Shown here: positions 41,131 to 48,874 of the stretch, piece after piece | How positions within the stretch are numbered: position 1 is the stretch's first letter | Layout: every line of letters starts with the position of its first letter | Source of the DNA: Clostridiales bacterium | GTDB taxonomy: Bacteria > Bacillota_A > Clostridia > Saccharofermentanales > Saccharofermentanaceae | Direction of reading: 5' to 3' | Length of the DNA stretch: 48,874 nt | Assembly: GCA_017649745.1 (NCBI GenBank) | Contig: JAGCGE010000167.1 | Coordinates: 1-48,874, forward strand | Program-made: the position numbers and the translations under genes | Notes under the pieces: generated by a model | Told to the model about the DNA's origin: nothing | Databases searched by the model: none | Seen by the model: only the letters and a program-made list of their open reading frames with translations

Positions 41131-41157
41131 GCGCATATTTTACACTCTCTGTAATGG
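41129..41157 (+). promoter_or_regulatory. CGC-N15 promoter 15
   Basis: CGC 41132-41134, spacer ATATTTTACACTCTC (15), TGTAAT 41150-41155, then GG. Confidence 0.75.
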
Positions 41158-41191
41158 AAAACTTATTTCAATTACAGAAAGGAGATAAATT

Positions 41192-41578
41192 ATGGCAGAA
41201 GAAGTAGTTGATTTCAAGAAGTTGCAAAAAGAAGCAAAGAAACGAGAACGTAAGCTTAAACGTGAAGCAAAAAGAAAGGCTTTCATTGACTGGTGTAGCA
41301 ACAACAAGGAACTAGCAGTAATTCTGATTCCGGCAGGTATAGGAGTTGGTACTGCTTTGGTAAAAGGAGGAATCCATATTACCAAAGGAATTATCAGATC
41401 TCACAACTTAAAGAAAGAAGAAGTACTGAAAGACATGTATTGCTATGACAGATCATTGGGGCATTACTGGGAACTTCGGCGCAAGCTTACGAATGACGAA
41501 TGGATTTCTATTGAGAACAGAAGAAAACAAGGCGAGAGGCTGGCAGATATTTTAGAAGACTTACAAGTCTTGAAATAA
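41192..41578 (+). CDS. Small basic membrane protein
   Basis: 128 residues, AAAGGAG upstream. Very basic coiled start (LQKEAKKRERKLKREAKRK), a hydrophobic segment (LAVILIPAGIGVGTALVKG), then a soluble end (YDRSLGHYWELRRKL). Own promoter and terminator. Function unknown. Confidence 0.55.
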   Translation: MAEEVVDFKKLQKEAKKRERKLKREAKRKAFIDWCSNNKELAVILIPAGIGVGTALVKGGIHITKGIIRSHNLKKEEVLKDMYCYDRSLGHYWELRRKLTNDEWISIENRRKQGERLADILEDLQVLK

Positions 41579-41592
41579 GCTTTCCAAAAAAG

Positions 41593-41631
41593 ATTGAGAT
41601 CATTTTTATAAACATGGTCTCTTTCTTTTTC
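41593..41631 (+). terminator. Terminator
   Basis: GAGATC pairs with GGTCTC (one T-G) around a 14-base loop; T-rich tract follows. Confidence 0.7.
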
Positions 41632-41649
41632 TGTTTTTGGAGGAGAATT

Positions 41650-42009
41650 ATGAGTAGTATAGACAGCATCTTAACATCAACCAAGAAGGATCTTGGAATT
41701 GTGGAAGCGTACGAACACTTTGATCCAGAGTTGATCATGGATATTAATGCTGCTTTCATGATTCTCAATCAGCTTGGTGTAGGACCTAAAGAAGGGTTCT
41801 CAATCACAGACAAAACTCAGGTATGGACTGACTTCATGGAAGCGGGACCTGTTTTGGAGGGTGTAAAGAAGTACATTCCTTTGAAGGTAAAGTTGATGTT
41901 TGATACATCTACCATGTCTTCAGGAATGATAGAAGTAGTTAATAAACAGATCGCAGAGTTCGAATGGCGTTTGAATGTATACTGTGATCCAGAGCAACCA
42001 GTTGATTAA
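41650..42009 (+). CDS. Conserved head/packaging-region protein
   Basis: 119 residues from ATG 41650 (TTGGAGGAG upstream). SILTSTKKDLGIVEAYEHFD, INAAFMILNQLGVGPKEGF and AEFEWRLNV are the blocks of a conserved head-region family in Firmicutes siphophages, with GVGP and 'EWRLN' typical. Probably a head-tail connector. Confidence 0.65.
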   Translation: MSSIDSILTSTKKDLGIVEAYEHFDPELIMDINAAFMILNQLGVGPKEGFSITDKTQVWTDFMEAGPVLEGVKKYIPLKVKLMFDTSTMSSGMIEVVNKQIAEFEWRLNVYCDPEQPVD

Positions 42010-42023
42010 TGGAGATATTTGCT

Positions 42024-42851
42024 ATGAACGAAACATGGTTAGCCCATCATGGGATTAAAGGCCAGAAGTGGGGTGTGAGGAGATACCAGAATCCTGACGG
42101 AACGCTTACTGAAGCTGGAAAGAAGAAATATAGTAAAGAGTACGCTAAACTCGTTGATAAAGCTGATACACGTGCTGCTAATAATAACCGAAAAAATTAT
42201 ACAAATATATATAATAAAGCAGCAAAAGAAATAAATGATAACGATTTATATGGAAAGTATAATAAGGAATTTGATGAAAAGAACGGTATAAAAAACAATG
42301 ACCACGATTATTTAAATGACGAAGAGTATAACAAAGGTGCAGAAAAATTATGGAATGAAGTATTTACAAAACATTGGAATGAGGCGGCGTTTGAGACATT
42401 GAGTAAAGATAGAGATTTTAAAAAAGCCATGCAATTATGCAATAAATATATGATGCATAAATGGCAACCAGCAGCCATGGAAAACTATAAATTTTTAGGG
42501 GAAGCAAAGTATGAACAATGGTTAAAAGATCATAATATAGCATTGGATGATACAAATTCTTTCAAGCATCCTTCAGGAACTATAATTGATGGATATAAAA
42601 AACAGAATCCTCCGAAAAATGCTAAAGTTGATGGTCCACAAAAAAAGGAGCCCATTAGCACTAAGAGTTTCGCTGAAAAGAAAAAAGATTTCATGAAAAC
42701 GTACAAGCCGGCAAAAGGATCTCAGAATAGTCTGTACGATATAGACGATGATGATCTGATAGAGATGGAGATAGACGATCCGGACTTTAGAAAGGAATAC
42801 GGTGTATCCGATTCTGATTACGAAAGATGGAAAAAGACTGTACGTAATTAA
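42024..42851 (+). CDS. HHG/KWG-tagged virion-region protein
   Basis: 275 residues from ATG 42024; GGAGATATTTGCT supplies ribosome site and motif. Tag: LAHHGIKGQKWGVRRYQNPD followed by GTLTEAGKKKYS. Rest is charged and helical (EFDEKNGIKNNDHDYLNDEE; LIEMEIDDPDFRKEYG). No enzyme motif seen. Candidate virion cargo. Confidence 0.6.
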   Translation: MNETWLAHHGIKGQKWGVRRYQNPDGTLTEAGKKKYSKEYAKLVDKADTRAANNNRKNYTNIYNKAAKEINDNDLYGKYNKEFDEKNGIKNNDHDYLNDEEYNKGAEKLWNEVFTKHWNEAAFETLSKDRDFKKAMQLCNKYMMHKWQPAAMENYKFLGEAKYEQWLKDHNIALDDTNSFKHPSGTIIDGYKKQNPPKNAKVDGPQKKEPISTKSFAEKKKDFMKTYKPAKGSQNSLYDIDDDDLIEMEIDDPDFRKEYGVSDSDYERWKKTVRN

Positions 42852-42864
42852 AGGAGCTTAACAT

Positions 42865-44619
42865 ATGTCCCTATCTAATACTGCGACCCCGCGGTATTAC
42901 GGGGAGTTTAGAGCTGCTGTACTGAGAGGAGAAATCCCAGTATGTAAAGAGATCTCTATGGAGATGAATCGTATAGACGAACTCATCGCAGATCGTAACA
43001 TATTTTACGATGATGAGGCAACCGAACGGTTCATAGCATTCTGCGAAAACGAATTAACCCTTACAGACGGTTCTAATCTTAAACTCCTAGACACATTCAA
43101 GCTTTGGGCAGAACAGATATTTGGATGGTACTACTTTGTTGAACGAAGTGTATATGTTCCAGGAGCAAACGGACACGGCGGACGATACATCACAAAACAG
43201 ATCAAGAAACGTTTGATTAACAAACAATATTTGATTGTTGCACGTGGCGCAGCTAAGTCCATGTATGCATCTTGCATTCAGAATTTCTATCTGAATGTTG
43301 ACACATCTACAACTCATCAGATCACTACAGCTCCTACAATGAAACAAGCTGAGGAAGTGATCTCTCCGATAAGAACGGCCATCACGCGTGCGCGTGGGCC
43401 ATATTTCAAGTTTTTAACCGAAGGCTCTTTACAGAATACCACCGGTTCACGGGCTAATAGAGTAAAGCTCTCATCTACCAAAAAGGGTATAGAGAACTTC
43501 TTGACGGGTAGTCTATTGGAAGTCCGACCGATGTCTATTAACAAACTGCAGGGTCTACGGGTAAAGGTGGCAACAGTGGATGAGTGGCTCTCTGGAGATC
43601 TTAGGGAGTCACCCATTGAAGCCATCGAGCAAGGAGCTTCCAAAGGAAACGTTCCGGATTACCTGATTCTTGCTACTAGTTCAGAAGGAACTGTGCGAAA
43701 TGGATCTGGCGACACCATCAAGATGGAATTGATGGATATTCTTAAGGGAGAATACATCGATAAACACACGAGTATTTGGTATTACAAGCTTGACACTTTA
43801 GAAGAAGTAGGGCAGCCAGAAACATGGATTAAGGCTAATCCTAATCTTGGAGCTACTGTAAGCTACGAGGTTTACCAGCAGGAAGTCGAAAGAGCCGAGA
43901 AAGTTCCTTCAGCTCGAAACGATATTTTAGCAAAGCGTTTCGGAATTCCTATGGAAGGTTACACTTACTACTTCACATACGAGGAAACATTAGCACGAGA
44001 TAGGAAGCGAGATTACTGGGGAATGGGTTGTTCACTAGGAGTGGACCTTTCGCTTGGCGATGACTTCTGTGCGTTCACTTTTCTGTTTCCTACTCCAATT
44101 GGAGAATTTGGTGTTAAGACCAGATGCTACATTACTTCACATACATTGATGAAACTACCTATAGCTATGAGACTTAAGTATGAGGAATTCATGGCTGAAG
44201 GCAGTCTTATTGTGATGGAAGGCACCGTTCTCGACATGATGCAAGTCTATGAAGATCTTGATTCACATATTTCTAAAATGGAATACGATGTGAGGTGTAT
44301 GGGATTTGACCCATACAATTCAAAAGACTTCGTAGCAAGATGGGTGACCGAGAACAGTGCTTATGGTGTTGAAAAAGTAATACAGGGGGCAAGAACAGAG
44401 TCAGTTCCTTTGGGTGAGTTAAAGAAACTTGCCGAGGAACGACTTTTATATTTTGACGAACAACTCATGACTTTTGCCATGGGAAACTGTATTACTCTGG
44501 AAGACACAAACGGAAACCGCAAGCTTTTAAAGAAACGATATGAGCAGAAGATCGATGCTGTTGCAGCTATGATGGACGCTTATGTGGCTTATAAGATTCA
44601 CAGGGAGGCTTTTGAGTGA
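42865..44619 (+). CDS. terL: Terminase large subunit
   Basis: 584 residues, AAAGGAG upstream. ATPase: Walker A LIVARGAAKS (123-132), Walker B VATVDEW with DE at 239-240. Nuclease: GVDLSLGDDF (from 392), MGFDPYNS (479-486) and a C-terminal KIDAVAAMMDAYVAY. HK97-type packaging motor that translocates and cuts concatemers. Adjacent to HNH and portal. Confidence 0.95.
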   Translation: MSLSNTATPRYYGEFRAAVLRGEIPVCKEISMEMNRIDELIADRNIFYDDEATERFIAFCENELTLTDGSNLKLLDTFKLWAEQIFGWYYFVERSVYVPGANGHGGRYITKQIKKRLINKQYLIVARGAAKSMYASCIQNFYLNVDTSTTHQITTAPTMKQAEEVISPIRTAITRARGPYFKFLTEGSLQNTTGSRANRVKLSSTKKGIENFLTGSLLEVRPMSINKLQGLRVKVATVDEWLSGDLRESPIEAIEQGASKGNVPDYLILATSSEGTVRNGSGDTIKMELMDILKGEYIDKHTSIWYYKLDTLEEVGQPETWIKANPNLGATVSYEVYQQEVERAEKVPSARNDILAKRFGIPMEGYTYYFTYEETLARDRKRDYWGMGCSLGVDLSLGDDFCAFTFLFPTPIGEFGVKTRCYITSHTLMKLPIAMRLKYEEFMAEGSLIVMEGTVLDMMQVYEDLDSHISKMEYDVRCMGFDPYNSKDFVARWVTENSAYGVEKVIQGARTESVPLGELKKLAEERLLYFDEQLMTFAMGNCITLEDTNGNRKLLKKRYEQKIDAVAAMMDAYVAYKIHREAFE

Positions 44620-45044
44620 TGAATGAAACATGGTTAGCCCATCATGGGATTCCTGGAATGAAATGGGGCGTACGCAGATTTGAGAACAAGGATGGCACGC
44701 TCACAGAAGCTGGCAAATCTAGATATTCTAAATACAAGGAAGATAGAGATGCCAGAAAACAGGCTAAAAAAGAAAGAAAAGAAATTTATAGAAACAGAAA
44801 GACCCTGAGTGATCAAGAGCTTAACCAGATGCTTCAGAGACTTCAGAATGAAAAGAAATTAAAGGAAATGATGCATCCTGGACGAGCGTTTGTGAAAGAT
44901 GCTATGAAGAGCGTCGGTCAGAAGGTTCTTGTTTCTGTTGCGGCTGGTACAGCTTTATACCTTGGCAAGGCAATAGCTACTGGTAAGTTCGATAATCAGG
45001 AGTTTGGTAGCGCCATATTCAATGGAGGGCCTAAGAAGAAATGA
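44619..45044 (+). CDS. HHG/KWG-tagged small membrane protein
   Basis: 141 residues; ATG 44619 overlaps the terminase stop. Tag: LAHHGIPGMKWGVRRFENKD. Basic coiled-coil middle (KEDRDARKQAKKERKEIYR), then a C-terminal membrane helix (VLVSVAAGTALYLGKAI). Candidate ejected membrane component. Coupled to the next gene (ATGA). Confidence 0.6.
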   Translation: MNETWLAHHGIPGMKWGVRRFENKDGTLTEAGKSRYSKYKEDRDARKQAKKERKEIYRNRKTLSDQELNQMLQRLQNEKKLKEMMHPGRAFVKDAMKSVGQKVLVSVAAGTALYLGKAIATGKFDNQEFGSAIFNGGPKKK

Positions 45045-46066
45045 GCACATACATTATACCTGATAGATCCCAGGTTTGGTTGGCTCATCATGGTATAGCT
45101 GGTCAAAAATGGGGACATAGAAATGGTCCTCCGTATCCATTGGATGAAAAGGATCATTCTGCGGCTGAAAAGAAAGCCGGTTGGAAGAAAAGCCTTGACA
45201 ATGATAAAAAAGACGAATCGAATAACAAAAGTACACCAGATAAAGAAAGCGATGATAAAGAGAAGTTCTGGACGGACAGCCGTAAAAAAATGGCTAAAAG
45301 AATAGCTATTGGAGCAGGTGTCGTTGCAGGAACATGTCTGGCTGTTTATGGAGCTAAAAAGCTTAATGATTCCGCCGTCGAGGGTTTAACTAAATCGTAT
45401 AAGTATGCCGCGCAGCAATCATTGCAGTTGGCGAACGATCAGCGCAGATCATTACAGGCTTATACTAGCAACACTAGTGGTATTAAGAAAGGAATGGAAT
45501 CTGCGCGTCAGGTTTCCAAAGATTTCCAGAATAAGGCGAAAGATAAGAATTATTCTCTTAAAGAGAAGATCGATTATCATGTACAGAAAGCCAAAGTTAA
45601 AGGCGATAAGAAACAGCTCGATTACAACAATGTGTATGGAATGAGCAAAATGGCAGAAAAGTACAATGACAAAATAGGTACTAAGCAGAACGGAAAGATC
45701 AGTATCTCCGAAGCGTATAAGAAGGCGGCTAAGGAAGCAACAAGAGCTGCCAATGAGTTGGAGAAAAAGGACAGCGTTCAGAACAGGAAATCTGTTGAAA
45801 CATATCGCCAGATAGCTAAAGAGTACCAGAACAAAATAAAGAATAAAGATTACAATATCAAGGATCGTGCAGATTTTCAATTGAGCAAGCTCAAAGTTAA
45901 AGGCGAAAGAAAGAACCTGGATTACAATACCTTATACGGTGTAGATAAGTTACAGCAGGAATGGGTCAATAAGTTAAAGCCGGAATCTAGTGCTGCCGAA
46001 GGAGCTCGTTATACACGTGCAAAACTCGCAAAGAAATACCTTGGCAATTTGAGAAAGAAACGGTAG
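45041..46066 (+). CDS. HHG/KWG-tagged membrane/coiled-coil protein with internal repeats
   Basis: 341 residues. Tag variant: LAHHGIAGQKWGHRNGPPYP. A membrane helix (IAIGAGVVAGTCLAVYGAKK) then two ~30-residue repeats (EKIDYHVQKAKVKGDKKQLD and DRADFQLSKLKVKGERKNLD). Located just upstream of the portal. Candidate ejection/pilot protein. Confidence 0.6.
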   Translation: MSTYIIPDRSQVWLAHHGIAGQKWGHRNGPPYPLDEKDHSAAEKKAGWKKSLDNDKKDESNNKSTPDKESDDKEKFWTDSRKKMAKRIAIGAGVVAGTCLAVYGAKKLNDSAVEGLTKSYKYAAQQSLQLANDQRRSLQAYTSNTSGIKKGMESARQVSKDFQNKAKDKNYSLKEKIDYHVQKAKVKGDKKQLDYNNVYGMSKMAEKYNDKIGTKQNGKISISEAYKKAAKEATRAANELEKKDSVQNRKSVETYRQIAKEYQNKIKNKDYNIKDRADFQLSKLKVKGERKNLDYNTLYGVDKLQQEWVNKLKPESSAAEGARYTRAKLAKKYLGNLRKKR

Positions 46067-46084
46067 ATAAGGAGCAAATTCAAA

Positions 46085-47326
46085 ATGAAGGATAAAATGA
46101 CGTTTGCAGCCAGGCTTAAGAATGCTTGGAATACATTCATGAACAAGGATCCAACTCCACGTTATGAGTACGGATCCCCGTACTTCACAAGACCTGACCG
46201 CACGACGCTTTCAAGACGAAACGAACGTACTATCGTAGCTGCTATTTACAATCGAATTGCCACAGATGCAGCACAGATTGAAATGAAGCATGTACGTTTA
46301 GATGATAACGATCGTTTCTTGGAAGAGATCGATTCTGGTTTAAACAATTGTTTGACTTTAGAGGCAAATGTGGACCAGACAGGAAGAGCTTTCATGCAGG
46401 ATGCTATATTATCGATGCTCGATGAAGGCGTTGTAGCAATTGTTCCTACCGACTATTCCGAAGATCCGACAAAGACAACCGGATGGGATGTCTTGACTCT
46501 TCGAACCGGTAGAATTGTGGAGTATTATCCTCAGCATGTTAAAGTTGAGTGTTACGATGAGCGAGATGGTCGGAAGAAAGAAATGATTTGGCCTAAAACA
46601 TTCGTAGCTATCATAGAGAATCCGTTTTATTCTGTCATGAATGAACGGAACTCGACCATGCAGCGATTAATTCGCAAACTTAGCCTGCTCGATACCATAG
46701 ACGAAAAGTCCGGAGCAGGTAAACTTGATCTGATTGTTCAGTTACCGTATTTAGTCAAGACTGAAACCAGGCGGCAGCAAGCTGAACAGAGAAGAAAAGA
46801 CATCGAACAGCAGTTAGCTGGCTCTAAGTATGGTATTGCTTATACAGATGCCACAGAGCACATAACTCAGCTTAACAGACCTGTTGAAAACAATCTGATG
46901 TCACAGATCGAGTATCTTACAAATCTTGTTTTCTCACAGTTAGGCATGACACAGGGCATTCTGGATGGCACTGCGGACGAGAAGACCATGCTTAATTACT
47001 ATAATAGGATCATTGAACCAATTCTGTCTGCTATTGCAGATGAGATGAAGCGAAAGTTCTTGACAAAAACAGCAAGAACTCAGCATCAGTCTATCGAATT
47101 CTTCAGAGATCCGTTTAAGCTGGTACCTGCTGAGCAGTTGGCTGAATTGGCTGATAAGCTTACCAGAAATGAAATCGCTACTTCTAACGAGATCAGACAG
47201 ATTATCGGTATGAAACCTAGCGATGATCCCAGTGCTGACGAGTTGAGAAACAAGAACTTATCTCAGGCGGCAGGAGAAGAAACACCGCCAATGCAAGAAA
47301 GCGAGGAAATTCAAAATGGTCCATAA
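46085..47326 (+). CDS. Portal protein
   Basis: 413 residues, AAGGAG upstream. TIVAAIYNRIATDAAQIEMK start, VIDP-like TFVAIIENPFYSVMNERNST, YLTNLVFSQLGMTQGILDGT and YYNRIIEPILSAIADEM follow the HK97-family portal pattern. Forms the dodecameric portal at the packaging vertex. Overlaps the next gene by 11 bases. Confidence 0.85.
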   Translation: MKDKMTFAARLKNAWNTFMNKDPTPRYEYGSPYFTRPDRTTLSRRNERTIVAAIYNRIATDAAQIEMKHVRLDDNDRFLEEIDSGLNNCLTLEANVDQTGRAFMQDAILSMLDEGVVAIVPTDYSEDPTKTTGWDVLTLRTGRIVEYYPQHVKVECYDERDGRKKEMIWPKTFVAIIENPFYSVMNERNSTMQRLIRKLSLLDTIDEKSGAGKLDLIVQLPYLVKTETRRQQAEQRRKDIEQQLAGSKYGIAYTDATEHITQLNRPVENNLMSQIEYLTNLVFSQLGMTQGILDGTADEKTMLNYYNRIIEPILSAIADEMKRKFLTKTARTQHQSIEFFRDPFKLVPAEQLAELADKLTRNEIATSNEIRQIIGMKPSDDPSADELRNKNLSQAAGEETPPMQESEEIQNGP

Positions 47327-48874
47327 AGGAAAAGAGTATGACTTTGTTGGATGGGCAACTCGCTCAAATGTAAGGTGTAGTGATGGACGTCGCATCATGG
47401 AAGACGCCTTTAAGGACTGCTGTGGAACAGTTCCTTTAGTGTGGAACCATGAGCACAATGATCCTTCCTATGTCTTAGGCCATGCTGACCTTGAAAATTG
47501 TAGAGGCGGTGTAAAAGCCTATTGCTCGTTCAACGACACCGAGAACGGTGAATTGTCCAAAGTTCTTGTTAAGCACGGGGACATTGTTGGACTTTCCATT
47601 TTTGCCAATCACCTGACTGAAAAGAATAAGGATGTTTGGCACGGAAACATTTGTGAGGTTTCTCTTGTTCACAAGGGGGCAAATCCGGGAGCATACATTG
47701 AGAATGTAATGGTTCATAGCGATACCGATGAAGACGCTGCAACCATTTACTTCTATGATCCCGATTTCCTGGCTCATAGTGGTTCCGAGGAAGAGGAAGA
47801 AGTGAAGGAAGAGACTACAGAGGAAGCGATCCAGCACTCTGACGAGGAAGCCAAAAAGGAGGAACCCAAAATGGCAGAAGAAACCAAAAAGAAAACAGAA
47901 GAAGATGACGGAGAAGAGACAATCCAGGACATCTTCAACACCATGAACGAAAAGCAGAAGAATGTCTGCTACGCTATGGTAGGTATGGCCCTTGAAGATG
48001 CAGCGAAGGGCAGTAAGTCTGATGATGACGAAGGAGGAAAAGAAGAAATGAAACACAATGCTTTTGAGCAGGGCGTGACCCGGAGAAACGAGAACGTAAT
48101 CTGCCACGCAGATCAGGAAGAGATCATTGAGCTGGCGAAGAATGTCCAGGTGGGCAGCTTCAAGAATGCTCTCGGTATTTACATGGAAGACAATGAGCTG
48201 GCGCATTCCGCTGATACAGTAGGTGGTTTCACCCAGGATACGTCGCAGGACGGCAACATCACCTGGTTGTTCCCTGAATACAAAGATCTTAAGCCCGGCG
48301 CACCGGAACTCATCACTAATGATCAGGGATGGGTGGAGAAGGTTTTGGCAAAGGTTCATAAGAGCCCGATCAGCCGTATTCGTACTCGCCAGGTTGACAT
48401 TCGGAACATCGAAGGCGCATTTGACAGCCTGAGAGGTAAAGGTTATCAGAAGGGTGCGCAGAAGCGTCTCTCCGGTAACTTCAAGCTTGCTCGCAGAAGC
48501 ACCGATCCTCAGACGATCTACGTTCGTAACAGCCTGCACAGAGATGACATCATCGACATCACTGATTTCGATTATGTTCAGTATCTGTACAACATCGATC
48601 GTATGCAGCTGAATGAAGAGCTGGCAACCGCAATCCTGTTTGGTGATGGCCGTGAGGATTCCGATCCGGACAAGATCTTCCCTGAGCACATTCGCCCGAT
48701 CTGGACTGATGATGAGCTTTACACCATTCACACTGATGTTGACATTGAAGGCGCAAGAGAAAGTCTGCAGGGAACCAACACCGCAGCTAATTTCGGTGAT
48801 AACTACGTGTATGCAGAAGCGATCATTACGGCTATGCTGTACTCCCGTGAGAAGTATAAGGGATCCGGTCAGCC
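47316..48874 (+). CDS. Fused prohead protease and major capsid protein (3' end outside window)
   Basis: ATG 47316 with GAGGAAA upstream; the frame runs open to the end (519 residues visible). Residues ~1-130: S78-type protease with VPLVWNHEHNDP (His45, 43-47 region) and GLSIFAN (Ser94). Residues ~160-250: acidic delta-like region. From about 245: HK97-type capsid (WLFPEYKDLKPGAPELI; HKSPISRIRTRQVD). Two in-frame ATGs with their own ribosome sites (47871 after AAGGAGG; 48048 after AAGGAGG) may yield separate capsid. The fusion joins scaffold protease and shell. Confidence 0.85.
   Translation, partial: MVHKGKEYDFVGWATRSNVRCSDGRRIMEDAFKDCCGTVPLVWNHEHNDPSYVLGHADLENCRGGVKAYCSFNDTENGELSKVLVKHGDIVGLSIFANHLTEKNKDVWHGNICEVSLVHKGANPGAYIENVMVHSDTDEDAATIYFYDPDFLAHSGSEEEEEVKEETTEEAIQHSDEEAKKEEPKMAEETKKKTEEDDGEETIQDIFNTMNEKQKNVCYAMVGMALEDAAKGSKSDDDEGGKEEMKHNAFEQGVTRRNENVICHADQEEIIELAKNVQVGSFKNALGIYMEDNELAHSADTVGGFTQDTSQDGNITWLFPEYKDLKPGAPELITNDQGWVEKVLAKVHKSPISRIRTRQVDIRNIEGAFDSLRGKGYQKGAQKRLSGNFKLARRSTDPQTIYVRNSLHRDDIIDITDFDYVQYLYNIDRMQLNEELATAILFGDGREDSDPDKIFPEHIRPIWTDDELYTIHTDVDIEGARESLQGTNTAANFGDNYVYAEAIITAMLYSREKYKGSGQ

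Noticed and set aside
47475..48731. Long open frame on the minus strand (about 418 codons)
   Set aside because: It is antisense to the protease-capsid fusion; its translation is hydrophobic and without family resemblance, and no ribosome site fits.
1..48874. CRISPR arrays, insertion sequences, rRNA genes
   Set aside because: None were seen. The rRNA-like word at 8431 is too short to be an rRNA gene, and no repeat-spacer pattern occurs.

Overview
The window is one continuous stretch of a tailed-phage genome (a siphovirus with HK97-type head genes and an integrase). Strong AGGAGG-type ribosome binding sites, about 42% GC by eye, and relatives of its small genes known from Clostridia phages suggest a host among the Firmicutes, probably Lachnospiraceae or a similar gut clostridium. 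Every gene reads rightward except the integrase. The order is tail, lysis, integrase, early genes, replication, packaging, head. The left edge cuts a tail-tip gene and the right edge cuts the capsid gene. The integrase lies inside the phage gene order, which fits the circular (non-integrated) form.

Layout. 1-11051: tail tip, appendage proteins, a YadA-like/collagen-like fibre, a kelch-like repeat protein and a BppU-like/lectin-like protein. 11064-12292: small membrane genes and an LLH-type holin. 12293-13800: probable attP region and leftward tyrosine integrase, with matching inverted repeats at both ends. 13897-18300: excisionase-like and ArpU-like regulators, then an array of very small genes, each with its own promoter, ribosome site and terminator, plus a structured RNA and a tRNA-like RNA. 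18452-27162: HTH regulator, zinc-ribbon proteins and two DUF6353 membrane proteins. 27174-33831: a 1383-residue SF3 helicase/primase-like/family B polymerase fusion, a single-strand-binding candidate, an SF2 helicase and small zinc proteins. 33832-34264: repeat-rich non-coding region, possibly an origin. 34265-38058: two PD-(D/E)XK nucleases and a YonO-like RNA polymerase candidate with the DFDGD signature. 38686-48874: small-terminase candidate, HNH endonuclease, large terminase, portal and fused protease-capsid. These are interleaved with five proteins bearing an N-terminal HHGxxGxKWGxR tag, one of them with a RelA/SpoT-like domain.

Three signals look new. (1) A short motif, GATATT followed by T or C, occurs about 120 times on the plus strand and about 5 times on the minus strand. 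It ignores reading frame and gene direction, sits in terminator loops, and changes to TTATATT between 34.1 and 37.5 kb. (2) Fifteen intergenic sites share one promoter architecture: CGC, exactly 15 bases, a TATAAT/TTTTAT-like hexamer and usually G. The spacer often carries the same ATATT core. (3) The phage encodes its own RNA polymerase candidate, whose N-terminus resembles the tag on the proteins near the head genes. One model joins them: a virion-carried or early polymerase using unusual promoters on a genome marked with strand-locked sites. That model is inference; the motif and promoter architecture are read directly from the sequence.
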